Of a DNA stretch of 64,000 nucleotides, positions 45,628-55,959 are shown in pieces. The DNA comes from Boesenbergia rotunda. Its lineage: Eukaryota > Streptophyta > Magnoliopsida > Zingiberales > Zingiberaceae. Below the pieces are notes generated by a model. It was not told where the DNA came from and searched no databases. It saw only the letters and a program-made list of their open reading frames with translations. Position numbers and translations under genes: made by a program. Numbering within the stretch: position 1 is the stretch's first letter; every line of letters begins with the position of its first letter. The stretch covers positions 1 through 64,000 of the forward strand of contig JAGFNQ010007729.1 in assembly GCA_024364735.1 (NCBI GenBank). Direction: 5' to 3'.

Positions 45628-48529
45628 TGATAAGCACCATTTTATTGATTATTTTAATTGCTAAAATCCATGTTTGACCCATGTTTTCATTGCTTAATTA
45701 TGATTTTACCCTAGGTTTTGGAACTTTATCTTATTTTGGACTTAATTGCAAAATTACTTAATTTTTGGATTATTTGGCCACTAATTTTCTGATATACTTT
45801 TGTAGGCAAGAAAGGATCCTGGACCTAGGGCATACTGGGTCAAACTTGAGTCGGATGTGAACCGGATCGAATTATCAAGCCTACAATTAATCCGGGCCGT
45901 CCGATTCAAGAGCGGTTAGATCTGAGCCATCCAGGACGATCTGAAGCAATCCGAGCTAGGGTTAGGGTTGATCAAGCTCTATGATCAAGATCTGAAGGTT
46001 TCATCCCAATCAGATCTAAATCAACCGTTGGATCAAGCAAGGAGGGCTCTAGAGCGTCCATTCACAGATAGAGTTGATCTGGACTATCCGTTGCATATCT
46101 GGAGGATCCGAGCTACCACAAGGCAGATCCTGACCCCAGATCATCATCATAAAAGTTTGGCTCCAATCAGAGCAAGATCAGCCGTTGGATCTTCTCAAAT
46201 TAATCTGGGCCATCCATTGATAGCTATTTAATCAGAAAATTCCAGCGCTTCTCCTTCATCGCGTCTCCGCCGCTACAGTAGGATCTTCTTCAGTTTCACC
46301 GTGTTCTTAGCTAGTTCTTCATCCAAGAGGCGCGATCCCTCAAACCCATCATCAAAGCAAGGGCTAGGTCAGTATGGAGAGTCTCAGTAAGGTTTCCGAT
46401 TGAAGTTTTGCTCAATAGAGAAGCTGCGCGAGGTCTCGGCAGTTCTCTATCCGATTTCAGCGAACTCAGCTGTGCTCCACTTCCATTGCATCCGAGCTGA
46501 CCAGAGGGGTTCCCTGGAAGGTCTCGGTCACTCCCCAATCCAAATCGCAAGCCACCACAGCAAGTTTGATGAATTCGGAAGCTAAATGCAGTTTGGGCAG
46601 TGATTTGATCAGATTCAGTAGCTGAGACATTTCCCACTTATTTGTGGAGCTTGCGGGTCCGAGGTTCTCCCTTGATTGACGACCAAGGAGCTCTTGAATT
46701 GGAGAAGGGTTGAGGAGTAGTTTAGATTCTTAATTTCCAATGTTTTTAGCTGTAAACTTTATATTCTGCACTTGTTCTGTTTTTACAGTTTAATACCAGC
46801 AACTTAGTTGTAATTCTGAATGGTTTGAGCTTAATTAGGGTTTAATTCTTAGATGCTAAGTAGTTAAGAGCTTGTTTAGTGATAATTAGATCCAAATTTG
46901 AGTAGTTTGTAATTTTATTTCTTGCGTTCCATTTCATTGTTGCGTGCCAAGTCATTTCTAAATTTTCTTTCAGTTTCTGAGTTTGTCTTAGATTGTTTGT
47001 TTTCTGAATTTTTCTGAGCTGTTTAGTTGTTAATCTTTGCTCTAGATAGATAGATAGTGTGTGTGGTTAAATTAGCATTTAATTGTAGTTCTTTGCAAAC
47101 CTATTTCATGCGTATCAATTCTTCCAATCCCTTGTGTTTCAATGGCTGTGTATCAATTCATTTCTGCAACTCTTAATTTGCAGTTGCTGAATTGTGTACC
47201 AATTTGACTTCAATGGAAGTCAGTTGCTTGCATTGAATTTGTTCTAAGTTCAGAGGTCATTTATGCAATTGGGTTTAAAGTTCTGCATGAGTTTTTATGC
47301 GAAATTCAGTCCTGCATTACCTTTTTCTTGTGCAATTTCTGCACTGTTAACTCTATATCAGCTGAGTGAGTGATCAATTCCGACTCCTGAAATTCCTTCC
47401 AGGATCTTTGCTTATCACTCCACTGGTAGCTGAGCTTGTTAAGCTGATTTGTTTAGTATAATTTCTGAGTTCAGTTCCAAATATGCATTAGTCACAGCTT
47501 GAGTTATTTCATGTGTATCAAATTCCATTCTGCAGGTTGTGTAAGTTCTGATTTTTAATCTTGAATTGTGTCAAGTGATGTCTATCTCTTGTGAATCTTA
47601 TCTGAACCTTGGATTGTCACCTTCTAGCTCAGTAGTTTTATCTGATGTTACACCAAATATATAGCTGTATACCTGTCTTCACGTTTCTGCAAATTCAGCC
47701 AGTATTTTCTCAGCATTTCATTTCTGCACAGCAATGTATTCCTGTTTCTGAACTCAGAATTGTTCCTATCCTGTTACATTTGATTGGATCCTAATTGGTT
47801 GTCTCCACTTCTGCCATTGAACTCAAATCTGAGTCTCTGTTTTGCATCATCCAGCTTGTACATTTCTGCAGTTTGGCACATTAGTTCCTGCACTTTGGTG
47901 GCAAGTCAACTCAATTTCTGCATGTTTTATCAAGCTTAGTTCCAGCATTGAAATGTATCAAGTTTAAACATACTTTTAAGTGTGCTATTGAGCTTGAAAA
48001 CAAATTGTTTTAAATCCCACTTGAATCTGAATTTCAAGGTTAAATTCTGCATATCATTTCTAGTTGAAGGCACTTGGTATCAAGTGAGTTTCGGTATTGA
48101 TTTGTATTGGATTGTTTTTAGATTGCTTGATTTGTTGTTTCATTGCTTAGCATTTGATTTGCCTTAAATCAGATTGCTCTCTCAATTAGGTTAAGTTGCA
48201 ATTAAGATCAAAATCGTTTGAAGTGCTTGGGTTAAGTTTCATGGTTAAGTTATTATCCCTTTCATTGTGATTTCATTCTTGTTTGCGATCTAAAACCCAA
48301 TTTTGATTTGAAACCCGAAAACACAAACGACACATAAATACGAGCTTGAATCAAACAACGTCAACTAGCCCCGAGAAAAATACGACCTGTGGCCCCTATA
48401 TTACATTTTCATATTTCTAATTGTAAAAAGGGTTTCCAGCATTTTATTCATTCATTCATTTATAAATTCTAAATTTGATGAGCCCATACATTTCGTGACA
48501 ACTTTAATTAGTATATTTTGGGTGTGTCA
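45628..48529 (+). repeat. 3' LTR of element D (2902 bp)
   Basis: Direct repeat of 37773-40677. It ends TTTTGGGTGTGTCA, whereas the 5' LTR ends AATTGGGCCCGTCA. TGAAG follows directly. Confidence 0.93.
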
Positions 48530-48534
48530 TGAAG

Positions 48535-48920
48535 CCGGGTCCTGGTGAGTGAAGCCAGGTGGTGAAAAGTCCTAATTCGGAAGGTTGGGTGAAAAATCCT
48601 AATTCGGAAGGTTGGGTGAAAAGTCCTAGCTTGGAGGGCTAGGTGAAAAGTCCTAGCTTGGAGGGCTAGGTGAAAAGTCCTAACTTGGAGGGTTAGGTGA
48701 AAAGTCCCAACTGGAGGGTTAGGTGAAAAATCCTAGCTTGGAGGGCTAAGTGTGGAAAAGGTCTAACTCGGAAGGGTTGGGTGAAAAGTCCTAGCTTGGA
48801 GGGCTAGGTGAAAAGTCCTAGCTTGGAGGGCTAGGTGAAAAGTCCTAACTTGGAGGGTTAGGTGAAAAGTCCCAACTTGGAGGGTTAGATGGAAAAATCC
48901 CAGCTTGGAAGGCTAGGTCT
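48535..48920. repeat. 27-bp minisatellite of solo LTR C
   Basis: About thirteen units of the type GTGAAAAGTCCTAGCTTGGA + GGGCTAG with variants (TAATTCGGAAGG, CAACTTGG). Two related units lie on the left side of element D at 37720-37772, showing that D landed inside this minisatellite. Confidence 0.88.
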
Positions 48921-49430
48921 GCATCCCTGGATCGGTCTGGTGACCGATCAGGGAGGTTGGCACACTGCTCCTTAGTGGATCGGTCTGGTGACCGATCCAG
49001 CGATGTCTGATCGGTCTGGTGACCGATCAGGGAGCAGGCTGTTGCCTTGTTGCTTGGCTCCTGATCGGTCCGGTGACCGATCAGGGAGCAGGCAGCTTCC
49101 TCACTGTTTTACTCCTGATCGGTCTGGTGACCGATCAGGGAGTGAACAGTGAGTTGAGTTCCCTCGCGGACCAGCTCCTGAACGGTCTGGTGACCGATCA
49201 GAGACTTAGGATCTGATTTTCGAGATTAGTATTCATCGGACCTGATCGGTCTGAGGGACCGATCAGGCATCACTCTAATTGGTCTGGTGATCGATCAAGC
49301 TTCACTCTGATCGGTCCAGTGACTGATCAGGCTTGTGTTGCCGCGAGAGCTGGGAGTCCCAGCGAAGCGGTGGATCGGTCAGGTGACCGACCCACGAGCC
49401 CTGATCGGTCCGGTGACCGATCACTTTAAT
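48921..49430. repeat. palindromic minisatellite of solo LTR C
   Basis: About a dozen units of GATCGGTCTGGTGACCGATC with small variants, separated by 10-40 bases. Each unit is an inverted repeat with an 8-bp stem (GATCGGTC/GACCGATC) and a 4-base loop. Confidence 0.88.
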
Positions 49431-50454
49431 TCAAATTACATTGTCAGACGCTTTGATCGCGTCTGAGCATATCTGATACACTGTGGCTGATCTCTGATCT
49501 TTGATTTCTTGCTTGATATGCTGGTCTAACCCACTGATTAAGCTGCAGGTGACAGGGAAGGATTCAAACACTCAAGGAGAGTCAATGGTGGTCTTTCTTT
49601 GGAGCAGGTTTGTCTGTTTTCCATCCCAAGTTACAACGGGCGCTGGCGCTGGCTGGAGCTGCTGTCTGGGGCAGGTCTGAGGGAAGCTCAGGAGGTCCAG
49701 AAGGGCTCAGTGGTGGCTGGTGGTTGCAGAAGAGCAGCTGGAGGCTGCTGTGGGATGGTGACCTGGAGCTGTGTGGAGAAGACTTAAGTGCTGGTCGTGA
49801 GAAGTCTTCAACAACTCTGCGAATCAGTATTGCTGTGAAGTTCTTGTGGCTTGCTGCGTGCTTGTGATCTTGCTGTTCCATCATTCCTGAGCAAGCCGTT
49901 GAGATCTGAGAAGCAACCACTCCTTGCTTGAGCACTTGGAGGAAGGAACAAGAGACTTGAAGTCCAACAGCGAGAAGACACGGAGAAAGGGATTCTTGCG
50001 TGAGATCATCGCTGGGTGGAGCTTGGAGAAGCCTGCTGTGTTCCTGTCTTTGCTAAGTGCTAAGTAAGATCTTTCTGGTGTTTCATTGTGCTTAAACCTA
50101 TATCTGTGATTGAAACGCTGTGGAGAGGTTTCTCCACCGAGAAGGAGGTTGTTTTCTATCTGGTGTTAACCGGGGCTTAATCTGCCGACGATCAAGGGAT
50201 CACCCACCTTAAGGGCACGCCAAGGAGTAGGGGCAAGTTATCCCCGAACCTTGTAAACCCTCCTTGTTAGCGATCCTGCTAGTTGTGGTTATTTGCTTTC
50301 GTTTTCTGTTTTTGTTTTCTGCACTTATCTGTTTCCATTGTTTCTTCCGCTGTGCTACTGATAAATTTGAGTGCAAAAATTCTATAAGTCGTTAAGTCCA
50401 AGTGATTGGCTATATTCACCCCCCCTCTCTAGCCATTCGGGGTCCAACACATAA

Positions 50455-52645
50455 GTCCCATATCGGTCATATCAAACACTTTTGCCATAACTTTCTTAAA
50501 CGTTTTTATCATTTGAGGTGAATTTCCTATCAAAATCAGATCATCTACATATAATGATACCAATAAGATGTTACCATTATCTACTCTTACATAAAGAGCA
50601 TGCTCATAAGAGCATTTCATAAAGCCATTTTCTTTGAAGTATGCATCAATTCTTGAATTCCATGCTCTCGGTGCTTGCTTCAAGCCATAGAGAGCTTTTT
50701 TCAACTTCAACACCTTTCTTTCTTGCCCCCCTTGATATAGCCAGCCGGTTGTTCAACATAGACTTCTTCTTCTAGATAGCCATTAAGAAATGCCGATTTG
50801 ACATCAAGCTGAAATATTTTCCACTTTAGTTGAGCGGCTAAGGAGATTATCAACCTTATAGTTTCCATTCGGGCAACGGGAGCAAATACTTCTTCGTAGT
50901 CAATGTCGGCCTTTTGTTTGTAGCCTTTTGCCACAAGTCGTGCTTTGTACTTTTCTATTTCTCCTTAAGCATTTTTCTTCACTTTATAAGCCCACTTCAC
51001 ACCAATGGGTTTGTGGCCATCGGGCAAAGTAGTAAGATGCCAAGTTTCATTCTTCTCAATTGCCTTCATCTCTTCATCCATGGCTTTCTTCCATTTGCTA
51101 TCTTTAATAGCTTCTTTAAAAGATATAATCTCTTCATTAGCATAAAGACAAATGAGATTAAGTGGAGTTGTCACCTCATATAATTCTCGAAGACTCCTTG
51201 TCTTTTGTGGAGGAGGTTCTTCTTCATCCGAAGATGATGAAGAGGTAGGCGACGGTGGTGGAGTTGATTCTTTCTCCTTCACTTGCTCTTCTTCTTGAAT
51301 CATCACCATATTAGTGCTCCAATTCTAAGCACCATCTTCTTAAAATCCAACATCTCTACTTATCATAATCATTTTGTTCACTGGATTATAGAGTCTGTAA
51401 GCCTTCGATCTTGCATCGTAGCCAATAAAAATGCAAGGTAAGCTTTTGTCATCAAGCTTCGTTCTTCGTTGATCCGGAATGTGTGTATAGGCAATACCCC
51501 CGAAGATCTTCAAATGAGATACACAAGGCTTGTATCCGGTCCATGCTTCTTGAGGTGTAACTCCTTCTAGATTCCCTGCAGGACATCTATTTAGCAAATA
51601 AACAACACAGTTTACCGCTTCGGCCCAAAGTTCTTTAGGCACTTCTTTCGTTCTTAGCATACTTCGAACCATGTCAAGAATAGTTCGGTTCTTCCTTTCA
51701 GCAACTCCATTTTGTTGAGGGGAGTAAGGTGCAGTTAAAGGCCTCCAGATGCCATGATTTTTGCAGAATTTTTTTGATGTGAATTCACCACCACGATCTG
51801 ACCGCATCGCCTTGATAGTATAGCTGGATTGATTTTCTACCAATCCTTTGAATTCCTTAAACTTCTCAAAAGCATCGTCTTTATTCATCAAAAGATAAAC
51901 CTAGATTTTCCTGCTGAAATCGTCAATAAAGGTTAGGAAATACCGACGACCTCCAAAGGAGGCCGAAGTGATTGACCCACATATATCTGTATAAATGAAT
52001 TCAAGAGGCTTCTTTGTTCGGCTGTGCGATTCATTTGGAAAGCTTGCTCTTGGGTGTTTGCCAAGAACACACCCTTCGTAAATATCCTCATGAGCATCAA
52101 TATGAGGAAGACCATTTACCATTCCTTTGCTTGAAAGAAGCTTTAGAGCTCTAAAGTTCACATGCTCGTACCTCATATGCCATAGCCACGTACTGTTCTT
52201 CATGCATGCACTTAAGCACTTTGCAGTAATATGATTAATATCAAGAGAAACATCCTATTTTTAGACATAAAAATATGAGCAATAAGTTTGTTTTGCTTTC
52301 TCAACCGAAGACTACCATCCTTTAGTTACATATCAAAACCTTTTTCAAGCAATTGTCCAAGGCTAATAATAATTGTTTTCATATCGGGCACATAATCAAC
52401 ATCAGTGATATATGTGTGAGCTCCATCTTTAAGTTTGATGAGAATCTTACTAACGCCTCTTACTTGGATTTTGGAAGCATCTCCAAATGAGACTTGTTCA
52501 TTCACCGTTTCGTCCAACTCGACAAACATATCTTTACGCCCGCACATATGATTGCTTGCCCTGGAGTCTAAATACCATAAATTCTTGTTTGTGGAATCTC
52601 CATCCTTCCTTGCTAGCAAAACCACATCATTGTCATAGCCTTCTT
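50455..52645 (-). pseudogene. Copia-B pol: protease, integrase and reverse transcriptase (first half)
   Basis: Minus-strand order: protease block WYLDSRASNHMCG (near 52580); GAG-pre-integrase zinc region TWLWHMRYEH, IYEGCVLGKH (one of the usual Cys replaced by Tyr); integrase core with FIYTDICG (Asp), MRSDRGGEF (Asp), SPQQNGVAERKNRT (Glu); RT N-terminal part WKKAMDEEM, NETWHL, QLDVKSAFLNGYLEEEVYVE; and LYVDDLIL with the polymerase Asp pair. Typical Ty1/copia order (PR-INT-RT). Interrupting stops lie after FSRKI (near 51900), after RDVGF (near 51340), after KVKKNA (near 50965), and a frame change follows GGKKER (near 50710). The 5' end is cut by Copia-A at 52646 and the 3' end by solo LTR C at 50449. 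Catalytic residues of INT and RT survive, so decay is moderate. Confidence 0.9.
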
Positions 52646-54797
52646 TGTAAGATGTGTATACTGAAAGACATTAATTTCTTTATATGAACATCTTCCTTTT
52701 GAAAAGAGAATCACAACTACAATAGGTGCTTGTTTACATTAGTACATGCACGAAGTCCAATTACTTTGTGTTGTAGATAACAGGTGTGTGGTGTCACACG
52801 GAAGATCATGTTATCAGTTCCTTGCATAGTATAAAATAGAGGCCCACAACCGAGATGGAATTGGACAACCCATCGGGATGGTTATAGTGTAATTAGGTGT
52901 GGTTGGTCTTGACCATTGAATTACACTAGTGTGCTTTGAGTACATTGGGTAGGATCAAAACCCGAGGTTATCCAATTTGTACTGACTTGATAATTAGATA
53001 GAACCTCAAGATATTATTATGGAGTACGATCCCTTAATCCCAATATAATAACGGGCATATATTATTATTTATTATTTCTTTGATTTACTAATGGGCAAAA
53101 TCAATTCTGTTAGATCGATAGTCTCGGTAAGTTGGGAGATAATATTAATAATATGATATGCTATTGATTATTGACGGAATCCATGTCCTGGTGAGTCGGG
53201 TTAATGATGCCCCCTTGATGAGCTCGAAAGGTTCATCATGCTAAACCTTGTAGGTAGATATGATCCGACATGATGATAAGGTCGAGTGGTACTAGTCAAG
53301 GATCCAGAGGTTAATTAATTTGAATTGTCAATAATTTAAATTAATTAACGGGGGCATTCAAGATCATAAACCCGGGGGGATGGATGTCTCGTAATAAGTG
53401 GAACCCATATGTAAATATGGGGGTTGGTGAGGTAATTCAATGGGGGTCCTTTAGTGGAATGGATCCTCATTAATGGACCGGGTCCATTAGCAGGCCAAGA
53501 TCCAACTTCTCCTCATGGTCCCTACCGTAGCCCTATATATACCCCATGGTGGCATGAAACCAAGAGGTTAATTAATCCAGAAAATTAATCCTAGAGAGCA
53601 CGTGAAAACCCTAGATTATTCTCCTCTCTCTCTCGGTTGAGCGGGGCTGAAGAGGCTAGGCGGCTGCTCTCTTCTCCAACCACGCGTGGACTGCATGCAT
53701 CGGCTGCAATTTCCCTTCTCCATCCACGCGTGAACTGCTGCGGGTTTGGTCTTCTCCATCCGTGCATGGACGACAGCATGCAACTACTGCGCTTTTGTCT
53801 TGTCCCATCTGTGCGTGGACGGCAGCAAGAAAAAAAAGGTTGCTACGTTTTTTTCATTGAATGCGTGGACAGATGCTGCTGTGTTGTCTCCTCTCCACCC
53901 ACGCGTGGAAGCAAGAGAAAGAAGGTTGCCTACCTTTAACCTTCATGTTCTCGAAAGAGAAGACAAATTTGCGTGAGCAGGCATGCTCCTTCGGCTTCAA
54001 GCAAGAAGGTTGCTCAACCTTCGGTTGCCTCGATGAAGAAGGTGGCTCACACAGCAGCTTTTGAGAGAGAAAGAAGGTTGGTTAAGCAACCTTCGTTGGA
54101 TGAAGTTGCTCGCACAATTTTCTCAAAGGTAGAGAGGTTGTACATGCAACTTTTCTCAAGGGAAGAAAATTGTTTGAGTTTGAGAGGGAGCAGCGATTTT
54201 TCTCAAGGGAGAAAAGTTGTTTCCGCAATTTTTCTCAAGGGAAGAAAAATCGATTAAGTAGGGTTTGTGTTTGGATTATTTTCCTTGCAGTGGTCAGCAG
54301 CATCCCTTTTGTTAGGGCATGGTTGGCGCAAGCAGAAGGGATCGACTTGGTGAACACAGGTCTTGTTAGATCGTCGCCCACATGACGTCTAAGAGGGGAG
54401 GGTCATACGGTAGAAGATCGTAAGGTATTGGAAGGTATAATTCTTCCTTGGCTCCTTCATTCGTATTTTGTGCCTTATTCATTTGCCTCATCATTTCATG
54501 TGTGTTAGTTTATTAATTTGATTTCGTATCATAGTTGTTAATTAACTAACTTGACCTCGACCATAAACATAAAAGCCGGCGATCAACTCGTCGCCTTTTC
54601 TGTGGTTGAACGGTCAATCAAATCACAAGGCCGATTTTGGTAATTGGCCGAGTTGTGATTTGGATCATTCGATACGGTATGAGATGGTCGATGGGAGACG
54701 GGTCTCCATTCGGATTAATTTTTAATCCGTAGACATGGAGAGGCCTCTCGGATCGACCGAGTATTCGCTTAGGAACCCCGCCAAGCCATACCCAACA
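52646..54797 (+). repeat. 5' LTR of Copia-A (2152 bp)
   Basis: Direct repeat of 59001-61162. Contains a CTATATATA box near 53534 and a tandem CCACGCGTGGA-based field at 53680-53915. That field creates Cys/Trp-rich open frames in several phases, which I regard as repeat translations. Confidence 0.9.
53675..53915. repeat. CTCCATCCACGCGTGGAC repeats in the Copia-A 5' LTR
   Basis: Roughly six units of about 40 bp around the palindromic core CCACGCGTGG, diverging to CCGTGCATGG and CTGTGCGTGG. The same field is in the 3' LTR at 60040-60280. Confidence 0.8.
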
Positions 54798-54799
54798 AT

Positions 54800-54811
54800 T
54801 GGTATCAGAGC
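54800..54811 (+). promoter_or_regulatory. primer-binding site of Copia-A
   Basis: TGGTATCAGAGC, complementary to the 3' end of initiator tRNA-Met, the standard primer of plant copia elements, two bases after the LTR end. Confidence 0.92.
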
Positions 54812-55950
54812 TGAGGTTTTCGACTTTGTGTGTTTAGGGTTAGTTAATTTTTGCAATTCATACATTTTATTTTGCTGGATGATGCGTGGATGTGCGTAGG
54901 CTAACTTTGTGATGCAGGCACGAGATTCCAACTTCATGGCCAAATATGTGTTGTGTGATTGGTTTACATATTTCTGTAATTAATTAATCCTCGGGGTTGA
55001 CGAGGCTAGGTATTTAATTTTTGTAATTAAATACGACGCATATTTAGCCGAGTTATTTATTTATAGTTGATCTAGATTTCATGTACACTCCCTCGAGGAG
55101 TATAGGATCGATGATGTAAATAATTAGCTAGTCATTTCGGCATGGAAATCCCTCGTGGTAGCTTGCGCAGAAGGAAGGGAGGAGCAGACGAAGTGACGAC
55201 ACGACTGGAGGTGCATTAGAGACCAAGGGCCATGAAAATTGGAAAATCTAAGATTTTCTCTATGTTTTTTTTCATGTTGATTGGCTATGTGCTTGGTTGT
55301 GTGGTAGTGCTAGAAAATTCCTTAAGATAAATTACTAAGTGGGAGAGGGACCCTAAGGGTCCCACGTCCTCCATTGCAATCTGATATGTGATGCGAACAA
55401 ACTCGCGCGTTGGCTCTGAGTGTCTTCCTCCATAACGAATAGACTTGTTCTGTGGATCACAAGTTCAGAAAAGATTATAGGGGATTATTGAAGAGCGTGT
55501 GGACTTCCCCGACGGAAGGCACATAATCCTAAATAGTTCCCTTAGTGTCGTGCAATGATAAACACTTAGATACAATTATTAGTATCCTCTCCAACGGAGT
55601 CACTGCTAATAAATTGTAGGGCCGAAGTTGACCAACTATTAGTCTTACTTGTCAAAAAGTTAGGTTGACAATATAGTAAGACTGATGGGTAAAACCTTCT
55701 CTAACGAATGTATGGTTTGTATACGTCCACACTAACATGGCATGCAAATTCTTGGCGTTTGAGATGTTGGTTGATTTTGAAAATTAATTATTTTGAGGAA
55801 TCAATTTATTTTTTATTTCTAAAGTAGTGTATTGTGATTCTCAGGATTTTCATAAAGTCTTTAACCCACTAGCTATAATACTTAAGGAAAATAAACTTAG
55901 TGACCCAATTACATAGACTGGAAAAGAAACCTAGATATTGTCCTTACTGA
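54812..55950. other. Copia-A leader and badly decayed gag start
   Basis: Non-coding leader after the PBS, with many stops in all frames. Gag similarity becomes recognisable only near 55990. Confidence 0.5.
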
Positions 55951-55959
55951 TGAAGAGTA

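Larger units (their letters stand above)
37773..48529 (+). mobile_element. young non-autonomous gypsy element D (Tat-type PBS), 10.76 kb
   Basis: Two long direct repeats, 37773-40677 and 45628-48529, start TGATAAGCACC and end in CA. TGAAG flanks the element at 37768-37772 and 48530-48534. A PBS, TGGCGCCGTTGCCGGGGA, follows the first LTR and a purine-rich tract precedes the second. The internal 4.95 kb has no gag, protease, RT, RNase H or integrase motif. It holds one long ORF (40841-42979) and 2.6 kb of non-coding DNA. It therefore relies on an autonomous Tat/Athila-like partner, as LARD-type elements do. The near identity of the LTRs means recent insertion. Confidence 0.92.
37610..50449. mobile_element. 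solo LTR C (about 2.1 kb) interrupted by a complete gypsy element
   Basis: Begins TGTTGATGCAGTCTAG, ends GGGGTCCAACA, and is flanked by CATAA at 37605-37609 and 50450-50454. It interrupts the Copia-B reverse transcriptase gene between MTDMGLM and SYFLGLE. Subtracting the nested element (37773-48529 plus one TGAAG) leaves about 2.08 kb: a 27-bp minisatellite, a palindromic GATCGGTC minisatellite, and a CT-rich unique part. No PBS or genes are present, so this is a solo LTR. Its orientation could not be fixed. Confidence 0.82.
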
